The notes under the pieces: generated by a model
Databases searched by the model: none
Told to the model about the DNA's origin: nothing
The model's input: the letters and a program-made list of their open reading frames with translations, nothing else
In this document: positions 7,260-13,343 of the stretch, one piece after another
Layout: every line of letters begins with the position of its first letter
How positions within the stretch are numbered: the stretch's first letter is position 1
NCBI GenBank assembly: GCA_021798095.1
Contig: JAJZYL010000020.1
Span: 1-13,343, forward strand
DNA from: an archaeon
GTDB lineage: Archaea; Thermoproteota; Nitrososphaeria; Conexivisphaerales; UBA164
Direction of reading: 5' to 3'
DNA: 13,343 bases
Made by a program: the position numbers and the translations under genes

Positions 7260-8231
7260 ATGTCGGTCAACCAAAGGGAATTCCTACAGAGCGCGTTCAG
7301 GTGGTATTATTTTAATAGGCAGGCCGAAATCAAAATCCCTACTAGGTTTAGGGAACGAGAATTTGGATTCAGGGACTTCGATGGTAACATGAAAAGGCAT
7401 ATTTCGATAGCCGAAGAAAGGGAGTTGACCGCCCTGATAATACAAACCATACCTCGCTCAATTTATTCTTCATCTTCATATTACAGGTTTCCAGCGGCCC
7501 CCATGGATCAAAAGGGCTGGATTGAAGGGGACCTTATATTCGATCTTGATCTAAAGGAAGTTAACGCTCGGTGTAAAGTCAAACATGATTTTTGGATATG
7601 CGATGATTGTAAACTGGTGGGCAGGCTGCCGCCACCTCTCACATGTTCAAGGTGCGGTTCAAAGCGCATATCTAAGGTCGAATGGATCTGCGATGAATGC
7701 CTAGGTAAGATCAAGGGGCAGACCGTTTCTCTGATCCAGATGCTTCATGATGATTTTGGCATCAGGCACGATGAGCTTTCGGCATATTTTTCTGGAAACC
7801 ACGGTTATCACATCTCTGTTAGTTCGACCCTCTACAGCAGCCTATCGTCCAGGGAACGTACAGAAATAGTCGATTACATAAGGTTAAACGGGTTTACGGG
7901 CAGTGGGCAGAGAGCTCCATCTTCGGCCCTAGCCATAAAGGTTGATCCTTCTGTCTCCATGGATGTGCACAGGATATTCAGGCTCCCCGGATCGCTGCAT
8001 GATAAAAGCGGCCTGTCAAAGAAGGAGTGTGATGAACAGCTATCTGGAGATCCGTTTGATTCGGCGGTGGCCTTGCGTGAAGATCCGGTTAAGATCAGGA
8101 TAACATATGCGCCTCAGATCAGACTAAAGGGTCAGGTTTTCGGGCCGTACAAGGATGAATCAAAAACCATCCCCACATATGCTGCGGTATACCTGATGCT
8201 AAAGGGGCTTGCTGTTGTTGAAGCTACATAA
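7260..8231 (+). CDS. priS: DNA primase small (catalytic) subunit PriS
   Basis: This is the catalytic subunit of the archaeo-eukaryotic PriSL primase, which makes primers for replication. At 323 residues it is of usual length. The metal-binding pair is in FDLD (D95, D97). The third acidic residue lies in the segment ending VSMDVHRIFRLPGSLH (about 232-247), the conserved phosphate-contact block. The SGxxGxH motif is SGNHGYH at 178-184, where family members often have Arg rather than His before the Gly. Between the acidic pair and this motif is a Cys-rich zinc region with C105, C114/C117, C129/C132 and C144/C147; seven Cys suggest a zinc-stem insertion. PriL is not in the window. It is first in the cluster with the GINS gene, 37 bp upstream of it. 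Confidence 0.93.
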   Translation: MSVNQREFLQSAFRWYYFNRQAEIKIPTRFREREFGFRDFDGNMKRHISIAEERELTALIIQTIPRSIYSSSSYYRFPAAPMDQKGWIEGDLIFDLDLKEVNARCKVKHDFWICDDCKLVGRLPPPLTCSRCGSKRISKVEWICDECLGKIKGQTVSLIQMLHDDFGIRHDELSAYFSGNHGYHISVSSTLYSSLSSRERTEIVDYIRLNGFTGSGQRAPSSALAIKVDPSVSMDVHRIFRLPGSLHDKSGLSKKECDEQLSGDPFDSAVALREDPVKIRITYAPQIRLKGQVFGPYKDESKTIPTYAAVYLMLKGLAVVEAT

Positions 8232-8237
8232 GGTAAG

Positions 8238-8245
8238 TTTTTAAG
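8238..8245 (+). promoter_or_regulatory. Internal TATA-like box upstream of the GINS gene
   Basis: TTTTTAAG begins 7 bp after the priS stop and is centred 27 bp before the ATG at 8269. It suggests that GINS and the following translation genes can be transcribed from their own leaderless start as well as from the priS promoter. Confidence 0.5.
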
Positions 8246-8268
8246 AACAACATTCCATTATAACCGGC

Positions 8269-8829
8269 ATGAATGATATAACTGATGTGATGATAAACAT
8301 ACTTAACCGGGAGCTATCCGATGCCGGTTTAGGCGAAATCCCCCCCGACTTTTATGAAGCATTATCCATTAAGGTTAAGGAGCTTGTACTGCTGGAGACT
8401 ACCAGCCCTTCAAGCGAAGGCGCGGAGGCCGTAACTGTATATCGCGACCTGGTCAACGGGCTGATGGAGGACCTGGTGGATATAAGGGTGAGGAAGGCGC
8501 TAAACCAAGCGATTTCAGGAAAGGATATTGTCAACCTGACAGAGGAGGAGAAGAGGGTTATTGAGCCAGTATACGAGCTGATCAGGCGGTCCCGCCTGTT
8601 AAAGGATGACATAAGACACGGGCTCACCGAGAGCCTGAGGGTGGCGCATTCCAAGCAGGAGCCTCATTATAGGTTAGTAAGGTTCATTGAGGCAACCGAC
8701 AAGTTCATAGGGGCTGACCTTAAAGTTTATGGCCCCTTTGATAAGTCGGATGTGGCCGACGTGCCTAGGGATAACGCAAAAGTATTAATAGACAAAAATA
8801 TAGCGATAGACGTCAGTGTGTTGGAATGA
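8269..8829 (+). CDS. gins51: GINS complex subunit, Gins51 (Gins15) type
   Basis: GINS binds MCM and the RecJ-like Cdc45/GAN protein in the replicative helicase. The protein is 186 residues. An alpha-helical A domain (about 1-145, with the conserved EEEKRVIEPVYELIRRSR region at 92-109) is followed by a small beta-rich B domain (about 150-186, YGPFDKSDVADVP). A-then-B order marks the Gins51 class; Gins23 has the B domain first. An acidic, Ser-rich linker is near 42-53. It lies between priS and rpl44e, as in several TACK archaea where this GINS gene is beside the primase. Its stop overlaps the next start (ATGA at 8826-8829), showing translational coupling. Confidence 0.85.
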   Translation: MNDITDVMINILNRELSDAGLGEIPPDFYEALSIKVKELVLLETTSPSSEGAEAVTVYRDLVNGLMEDLVDIRVRKALNQAISGKDIVNLTEEEKRVIEPVYELIRRSRLLKDDIRHGLTESLRVAHSKQEPHYRLVRFIEATDKFIGADLKVYGPFDKSDVADVPRDNAKVLIDKNIAIDVSVLE

Positions 8830-9107
8830 AATTACCAAAGGTTATAGTTACATATTGTCCAAGGTGCAAGGCCCATACGGAGCATACCCCCTCGATCTAT
8901 AAGAAGGGGAAGGACAGGAAGACTTCCATGGGTGCAAGGTATCATGAAGAAATTAAACACGGTTACGGCGGCCAGAAGTATCCTGAGCTGGTCAGGACGT
9001 CGAAGACCACTAAAAAGCAGGTCATTAAATTGAAGTGTAAGAAATGTGGTTATACAGTAGTTAGGCCTGGCATAAGGATGCGCAAGATAGAGATAGTTGA
9101 AAAGTGA
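8826..9107 (+). CDS. rpl44e: Ribosomal protein L44e (eL42)
   Basis: This is a large-subunit protein near the E site. It has 93 residues, with two zinc-binding pairs, C11/C14 (YCPRC) and C71/C74 (KCKKCG). Between them is a basic stretch with the family's KGKDRK and GYGGQKYPE segments. The start overlaps the GINS stop by 4 bases, and the next gene follows 4 bp after the stop. Confidence 0.96.
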   Translation: MKLPKVIVTYCPRCKAHTEHTPSIYKKGKDRKTSMGARYHEEIKHGYGGQKYPELVRTSKTTKKQVIKLKCKKCGYTVVRPGIRMRKIEIVEK

Positions 9108-9111
9108 TAAT

Positions 9112-9309
9112 ATGAAAAAATCAAAGTCCCTTATCGTCAGCCCGAAAAGCTCGTACCTGTTGATAAGATGTAAGAAGTGCGCAACAGAAAGGATAATATT
9201 TTCCCATTCGACTACGGCCATCAAGTGCGATGGGTGCGGGGAGGAACTGGTGGTCCCAAGCGGCGGCATGGCATCGATTAATGCAGATATAGTCAAGAGG
9301 CTTGATTAG
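9112..9309 (+). CDS. rps27e: Ribosomal protein S27e (eS27)
   Basis: This is a small-subunit zinc-ribbon protein of 65 residues, the normal archaeal size. Cys pairs at C20/C23 (RCKKC) and C39/C42 (KCDGC) form the zinc ribbon. The ATG at 9112 is chosen over a TTG at 9097, which would overlap rpl44e and add five residues not seen in the family. GTGAT at 9104-9108 just before it could pair weakly with 16S rRNA. Only 3 bp separate the stop from the next gene. Confidence 0.95.
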   Translation: MKKSKSLIVSPKSSYLLIRCKKCATERIIFSHSTTAIKCDGCGEELVVPSGGMASINADIVKRLD

Positions 9310-9312
9310 GTC

Positions 9313-10080
9313 ATGGAGCCCCCCAGTTTTCCCGATATCGGGGAAATAGTGGTGGTCACAGTAAGGAAGATAACGCAATTTGGCGCCTATCTTTCCCTAG
9401 ACGAATACAATAACATGGAGGGGTTCTTACACATAAGCGAAATATCAACGGGGCTGATCAAGAACATAGACAGGTACATAAAGGAGAACCAGAAGCTGCC
9501 TCTAAAGGTTATACGGGTTAACAGGGCAAAGGGGGAAATAGATCTGTCGCTGAAACAGTTGACCAACGAAGAAAGAAAGGCCAAGCTGATGGAACTGAAA
9601 AAGGCGAAGAAGGCTGAAAGCATATTTTCCATGGTGAAAGCCAAGCTGGGGCTCAGCTCTGATGCCCAGCAGCTCAGGGTCATAGAGGACAACTTCGAAG
9701 GTCTATACGTGGCGCTGATGAAGCTAATAAAGGATGGACCGACTGCGTGGATTTCGATCGGTGTGGATCAGCCGTACGCGGAGGCCGCATATGAAATAGC
9801 TATGGAACGAATAAAACCTTCCCTGGTGGAGGTCGATACGATCATGGAGGTCTCAAGCTCGAAACCGAACGGGATGGAAGTGGTTAAGAAGGCATTGCTG
9901 AATACACAGGGGCAGATTGGGAAGAGTAACCTCCTTATCAAATATTTAGGAGCGCCGAAGTACAAGGTCGTTGCATATGGGGACAACTATAAGGAAGCTG
10001 AGAAAAGGTTGAACAGGGCCTTGGCCATCATGGAAAAGGAGATCAAGGGCAACGGACAGGTCAAATTTATTACGAAATGA
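9313..10080 (+). CDS. eif2a: Translation initiation factor aIF2, alpha subunit
   Basis: This subunit, with beta and gamma, delivers initiator Met-tRNA to the small ribosomal subunit as a GTP complex. It has 255 residues. An S1-type OB fold occupies about 8-82 (GEIVVVTVRKITQFGAYLSL, then GEIDLSLKQL). A basic helical domain follows (about 84-165, rich in KKAKK), then an alpha-beta domain that contacts the gamma subunit (about 170-255). The loop matching eukaryotic eIF2-alpha Ser51 reads ISTGLIKNIDRY, without the basic run around Ser51 known from the eukaryotic factor. It sits between rps27e and nop10, a widely conserved archaeal order. Confidence 0.96.
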   Translation: MEPPSFPDIGEIVVVTVRKITQFGAYLSLDEYNNMEGFLHISEISTGLIKNIDRYIKENQKLPLKVIRVNRAKGEIDLSLKQLTNEERKAKLMELKKAKKAESIFSMVKAKLGLSSDAQQLRVIEDNFEGLYVALMKLIKDGPTAWISIGVDQPYAEAAYEIAMERIKPSLVEVDTIMEVSSSKPNGMEVVKKALLNTQGQIGKSNLLIKYLGAPKYKVVAYGDNYKEAEKRLNRALAIMEKEIKGNGQVKFITK

Positions 10081-10114
10081 CTGACTAGAGGGTAGTTGTG
10101 CGGCGGTTTTATTT

Positions 10115-10261
10115 ATGACAAAATATCTAAAGGTGTGCCCATCCTGCAGAACATACACCATGAAAGATATCTGCCCCAAGTGTGGCTCCAAGACCGTCTC
10201 AGCCCATCCGCCACCGTTCTCCCCCGACGATAAATACTATCTGCTGCGTAAGAGAAATTAA
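10115..10261 (+). CDS. nop10: H/ACA RNP protein Nop10
   Basis: This 48-residue protein is the small scaffold that bridges Cbf5 and L7Ae in the H/ACA complex, which makes pseudouridine in rRNA. Zinc-binding Cys pairs are C8/C11 (VCPSC) and C20/C23 (ICPKCG). The conserved tail follows: SAHPPPFSPDDKYYLLRK, with its HPPPFSP-D-Y core. It starts 34 bp after eif2a and has no separate promoter that I can see. It is shorter than most gene-calling cut-offs. Its stop TAA is immediately followed by the stop codon of the convergent gene. Confidence 0.96.
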   Translation: MTKYLKVCPSCRTYTMKDICPKCGSKTVSAHPPPFSPDDKYYLLRKRN

Positions 10262-10945
10262 CTAAGAACTGGAAAGTCGCTTGGAAGCGTTGATCAGCCT
10301 TGTTATCGCATCGAACGCCCTTCCGGCGTCCTCATCCTTTACTATGAGCACCGTGTCCGTATAGCAGCTCGTAGTATCTTCTACGTTTATCTTGGCGTTG
10401 GAGACGGATGAATAAATGGATTCAAGACAGCCGGGGGTCCTTATTATAGCAGCGGGGCTGTGAACTGTTATTGCGGTCAATTCCCCCTTTTTGTCGACTA
10501 TGTTGGCCGTTCTGAGGGCAGCCTTGATACGCTCATATATCGATACATCAAAAATTATGGTCGTGTTGTTCAGCGTCTTTGACAGGATCACCAGGTCCTC
10601 GTCATATCTCTTAAGGCTCTCCAGCAACGATCCCATGTCCTCCACCCCCTTTCCAAGCACCACCTTTGCTACGCTGGTCCTCAGCATGACAGAGCTCTTC
10701 GACAGCACCTGATAAACCGGCTCCCTCACCGTGGAGGCCCTGATTTTATACCGTTTTAAGGCTGAAACTATGGCCTCAACGGAGGCCTCAGGCCTAGTCC
10801 CTGATAGTCGTTCCCTTATAAGGCGTGCCACTCCGCTGAGGTTCGCATATCCGCCTATTATGGACGCTTCTATGGCGTCATCAGATGATACCACCTCTCC
10901 GACCAATTTATTGATAGATTGGTCATTTTTGGTCATTTTAATCAT
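10262..10945 (-). CDS. ACT-domain protein, candidate amino-acid-responsive regulator
   Basis: The product has 227 residues. The C-terminal part (about 157-222) fits an ACT domain: AITVHSPAAIIRTPGCLESI, a beta strand around KINVED, then TVLIVKDEDAGRAFDAITRLI. ACT domains bind amino acids at dimer interfaces. The N-terminal 20-70 region (ANLSGVARLIRERL, SVEAIVSALKRY) is predicted helical and could bind DNA, but no helix-turn-helix is certain. Residues 75-150 may be a second, weaker ACT-like unit. It is divergent from argG, so control of arginine synthesis is the natural guess (inference). A start at 10936 would remove three residues; 10945 fits the shared TATA spacing. No enzyme active site is seen. 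Confidence 0.75.
   Translation of the reverse strand: MIKMTKNDQSINKLVGEVVSSDDAIEASIIGGYANLSGVARLIRERLSGTRPEASVEAIVSALKRYKIRASTVREPVYQVLSKSSVMLRTSVAKVVLGKGVEDMGSLLESLKRYDEDLVILSKTLNNTTIIFDVSIYERIKAALRTANIVDKKGELTAITVHSPAAIIRTPGCLESIYSSVSNAKINVEDTTSCYTDTVLIVKDEDAGRAFDAITRLINASKRLSSS
10919..10938. repeat. Exact tandem 10-bp repeat at the start of the ACT-domain gene
   Basis: TTGGTCATTT occurs twice in direct succession (10919-10928 and 10929-10938), one helical turn apart. It overlaps the first codons of the minus-strand ACT gene and lies about 35-55 bp upstream of the TATA box as seen from argG. A related inverted copy, GGCCAAAAA at 10961-10969, matches 8 of 9 bases the reverse complement of TTTTTGGTC (10926-10934). 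It is a candidate operator. Confidence 0.45.
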
Positions 10946-10970
10946 ATTTGGACAGATTTAGGCCAAAAAC

Positions 10971-10980
10971 TATTTAAACA
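10971..10980. promoter_or_regulatory. Shared bidirectional TATA element for argG and the ACT gene
   Basis: TATTTAAACA contains the palindrome TTTAAA (10973-10978). Its centre is 27-28 bp before the argG ATG at 11003 and 30-31 bp before the ACT-gene ATG at 10945 on the other strand. It is the only good TATA match in the 57-bp gap, so both messages would be leaderless and could compete for one TBP site. Confidence 0.5.
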
Positions 10981-11002
10981 TTTCTTAGGGAGCGAAACTG
11001 AA

Positions 11003-12196
11003 ATGGTAAAGAAAATTGTGCTCGCCTATTCGGGCGGGCTGGACACATCCGTGGCGATCAAGTGGCTGGCGGAGGAGTATTCCTCTTCGGTCATTACGGT
11101 GACCGTCAACCTGGGCCAGTTTGAAGACCTTGAGGAGATAGGCAAAAGGGCCTATAAAACGGGGGCGATAAAGCATTATAGCATAGACGCGCTGGACGAA
11201 TTCTCAACTGATTTTATAGCTCCTGAGATAGCATCAAATGGGCTATATGAAGGGAAGTATCCGCTGGCCACTGCGCTGGCGAGGCCCCTCATAGCAAAGA
11301 AGATGGTGGAAGTGGCCAAAAAGGAGGGCGCTGATATGGTGGCGCACGGCAGCACCGGAAAGGGCAATGACCAGGTGCGCTTTGACGTAACCATCAAGGC
11401 GCTAGCACCAAACATAAAGGTCATCGCGCCCGTTAGGGAGTGGGATATGAACCGCAGCATGGAGATCGAGTACGCCAAGAAAAAGGAGATACCGGTTTCC
11501 ATAAAGAAGAGTGAGTTTAGCATCGACGAAAACCTGTGGGGTAGGTCTGCGGAAAGCGGTAGGCTTGAAGATCCGATGACCGAGCCGCCCGAGGAAGCGT
11601 TTGGGTGGACGAAGTCGCCTCTTGATGCGCCGGATAAGCCAGCATATATCGATTTGGAGTTCAAGGGTGGGCTGCCAGTTGCAATGAACGGAAAGGCGAT
11701 GAAACTTTCAAGCTTGATCACCGCATTGAACAGGTTGGCTGGAGAGCACGGTATCGGTAGGATAGATCATATAGAGGACAGGCTGGTGGGCATCAAGTCA
11801 AGGGAGGTCTACGAAGCACCCGCTGCATCTGTGATCCTTGAAGCTCACAGGGACCTTGAAAAGCTGACCCTCCCCAAGTCCATACTAAACTTTAAGGCTA
11901 TAGTGGATAGTACGTGGGCCAGGCTCATATATGAAGGGCTATGGGTTGATCCGCTTAGACAATCCCTGGAGGCCTTTACCATGAGCACACAGCGATATGT
12001 AAACGGAAGCGTAAGGATCAAGCTGTACAAGGGGGGCATGAGGGTGGTTGGACGTTCATCCAAGAACTCCCTTTATCTCAGCAACCTTGCGACGTACGGC
12101 ACCGGTTCCACCTTCGATCAGAAGGCCGCCATTGGTTTCATAGAGATCTGGGGGCTGCAGGCGCGCACTGCCAAGTTGATAATGGATGGACAATAA
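11003..12196 (+). CDS. argG: Argininosuccinate synthase
   Basis: This enzyme joins citrulline and aspartate using ATP to form argininosuccinate, the penultimate step of arginine synthesis. The protein is 397 residues, the usual size. The PP-loop ATP motif AYSGGLDTS is at 8-16. Other family blocks are YPLATALARPLIA, AHGSTGKGNDQVRF, SIDENLWGRS and the tail block YGTGSTFDQKAAIGFIEIWGL. The frame is open back to an ATG at 10919, but those 28 residues lie over the promoter and the divergent gene and match nothing in the family. The TATA spacing supports 11003. The end overlaps argH by 11 bp in another frame, so the two are co-translated from one message. Confidence 0.98.
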   Translation: MVKKIVLAYSGGLDTSVAIKWLAEEYSSSVITVTVNLGQFEDLEEIGKRAYKTGAIKHYSIDALDEFSTDFIAPEIASNGLYEGKYPLATALARPLIAKKMVEVAKKEGADMVAHGSTGKGNDQVRFDVTIKALAPNIKVIAPVREWDMNRSMEIEYAKKKEIPVSIKKSEFSIDENLWGRSAESGRLEDPMTEPPEEAFGWTKSPLDAPDKPAYIDLEFKGGLPVAMNGKAMKLSSLITALNRLAGEHGIGRIDHIEDRLVGIKSREVYEAPAASVILEAHRDLEKLTLPKSILNFKAIVDSTWARLIYEGLWVDPLRQSLEAFTMSTQRYVNGSVRIKLYKGGMRVVGRSSKNSLYLSNLATYGTGSTFDQKAAIGFIEIWGLQARTAKLIMDGQ

Positions 12197-13343
12197 GAAG
12201 GACCTTCTTAGGGGGGATAGGCTGGCAGGGATGGACGATCTAGCCCTGCGGCTCACTTCGTCAGTTCAGTCAGACTCGAAAATAGCTAAGGCCATTGTGT
12301 TGATAAACCTGGCTCATGTATCACTTCTCGAAAGATCTGGGGCTATAGATAGAAAAACGCGCGCAATAATAAGCGAAGCCCTTTCAAAGGCATATAATGG
12401 CTACAGGATTGATTATCGACTGGAGGACGTTCATATGAACCTTGAAATGGCCGTCAAGGAGTCGGTTGGCGAAAAGGCCGGGTTCCTGGGGCTGGGAAAG
12501 AGCAGAAACGACCAGGTGGTCACAGCCATTCGCATGGTGGTCAAGGAGGAGCTGTTAGAAACCGTCAGAGAATTGGGTTCCCTCATATCCACTTTTCTGG
12601 ATACTTCTGCGTTACACAAAAATACGTTCATGATCGGGATGACGCATTTGCAGCCGGCTCAGCCTAGCACCGTCGCACATTGGCTGTTGTGTTATACAGG
12701 CGCCCTTCTAAGGGACCTTAGGAGGCTCAGGGAAGCATATCAGAGCTCTGATGCCTCCCCCATGGGGGCGGCAGCCCTGGCCGGTTCTACGGTGTATATC
12801 GACAGAGCAGCGGAAGCGCTAATGCTCGGGTTTTCAGGTCTGGTGGAAAACACCATGGATTCAGTAAGTTCACGGGATTTTATAGCGGATGCGCTTTATG
12901 CGCTAGCGTCAACCGCGGTGGACATCAGCAGGATAGCCTCGGATGTTATGTATTTGTCTTCGACGGGCCTTATAAGGATAGCCGACGAATATGTTTCCAC
13001 CAGCAGCATAATGCCGCAGAAGAGAAACGCAGTCGTTGCGGAGATCATCAGGGCAAAGACTGCCGTTATAATGTCCAATCTGGAGTCCTCCATGGAGATA
13101 ATGCGTGGCCTTAACCAGACGTATAATCTGGACCTTCAGGAGATAACCCCTCGTCTTTGGGGGTCCATGGAAGAAATCAAGCCCATCATAAAGGTGGTTG
13201 GGCCCATGATAGCTTCCGTAAAGTATGATGAAGCCGCGATGATCAGCGCGGCATCAACATCGCAGGTAACTGCCAGCGATGTCGCAGAATGGTTGTCGAC
13301 GAGGTATGGTATCCCATTCAGGTCCGCTCACCAACTTGTCGGG
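12186..13343 (+). CDS. argH: Argininosuccinate lyase, N-terminal 386 residues (cut by window end)
   Basis: This enzyme splits argininosuccinate into arginine and fumarate. The frame runs from the ATG at 12186 to the window end without a stop. The family is usually about 440-490 residues, so roughly the last fifth is missing. Family blocks seen are LEDVHMNLE, GKSRNDQV, the catalytic-His motif THLQPAQP (H154), and the fumarase/aspartase-superfamily signature SSIMPQKRN, with the flexible-loop Ser pair near 273-274. The residue after KRN is Ala where the family usually has Pro. The start overlaps the argG end by 11 bp, and no other start fits the N-terminal family pattern better. Confidence 0.95.
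   Translation, partial: MDNKKDLLRGDRLAGMDDLALRLTSSVQSDSKIAKAIVLINLAHVSLLERSGAIDRKTRAIISEALSKAYNGYRIDYRLEDVHMNLEMAVKESVGEKAGFLGLGKSRNDQVVTAIRMVVKEELLETVRELGSLISTFLDTSALHKNTFMIGMTHLQPAQPSTVAHWLLCYTGALLRDLRRLREAYQSSDASPMGAAALAGSTVYIDRAAEALMLGFSGLVENTMDSVSSRDFIADALYALASTAVDISRIASDVMYLSSTGLIRIADEYVSTSSIMPQKRNAVVAEIIRAKTAVIMSNLESSMEIMRGLNQTYNLDLQEITPRLWGSMEEIKPIIKVVGPMIASVKYDEAAMISAASTSQVTASDVAEWLSTRYGIPFRSAHQLVG

Noticed and set aside
9097..9111. TTG start for rps27e
   Set aside because: The ATG at 9112 gives the normal 65-residue protein, has a weak ribosome site before it and avoids overlap with rpl44e.
8832..9296. Long minus-strand open frame of 154 codons over rpl44e and rps27e
   Set aside because: It lies opposite two certain ribosomal protein genes and its translation has no recognisable domain.
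10919..11002. Upstream extension of argG to an ATG at 10919
   Set aside because: It would run through the TATA box and over the divergent gene start, and the extra 28 residues have no counterpart in argininosuccinate synthases, which begin a few residues before the SGGLDTS motif.
1..13343. CRISPR array, intact insertion sequence, integrase or defence system
   Set aside because: No regularly spaced repeats, no intact transposase or integrase, and all sizeable genes are housekeeping families.

Overview
This window is archaeal chromosome. Support comes from a group II chaperonin (thermosome), an AglB-type oligosaccharyltransferase, an archaeal-type primase with a GINS subunit, ribosomal proteins L44e and S27e, aIF2-alpha and Nop10. 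Almost every gene or operon start has a TATA-like box about 27-30 bp upstream of its start codon, the spacing expected of leaderless archaeal mRNAs. The order priS-GINS-L44e-S27e-aIF2alpha-nop10 and the free-standing 5S gene suggest a TACK-type archaeon, probably a thermophile. That placement is inference, and the species cannot be named from sequence alone.

Layout. Positions 1 to about 74 are the 3' part of a 5S rRNA gene cut by the window edge. About 490 bp of poorly coding DNA follows, then proC (proline synthesis) and the thermosome gene, which has its own strong TATA box, a short leader and a Shine-Dalgarno site. A T-rich terminator and a 432-bp non-coding stretch with inverted and direct repeats lead to aglB. 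After aglB lies about 250 bp that looks like a decayed gene, possibly the 3' end of an IS200/IS605 tnpB. Two minus-strand genes follow: tRNA-Arg(UCG) and mtnA (methionine salvage).

Divergent from mtnA is a compact information-processing cluster: priS, a Gins51-type subunit, rpl44e, rps27e, eIF2-alpha and nop10. Nop10 is only 48 codons and easily missed. This set links replication priming, the CMG helicase, the ribosome, initiator-tRNA delivery and rRNA pseudouridylation, with start/stop overlap or short gaps. It meets a minus-strand ACT-domain gene end to end, with no base between the two stop codons.

The ACT-domain gene is divergent from argG-argH, the last two steps of arginine synthesis; argH runs off the window end. 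The 57-bp divergent region has a single palindromic TATA element positioned to serve both directions, next to an exact tandem 10-bp repeat. This is the most interesting regulatory arrangement seen: a plausible autoregulated, amino-acid-sensing switch for arginine synthesis.

No CRISPR array, intact mobile element or clear defence or secretion system is present. The window is mainly conserved housekeeping sequence with a few unexplained intergenic stretches.
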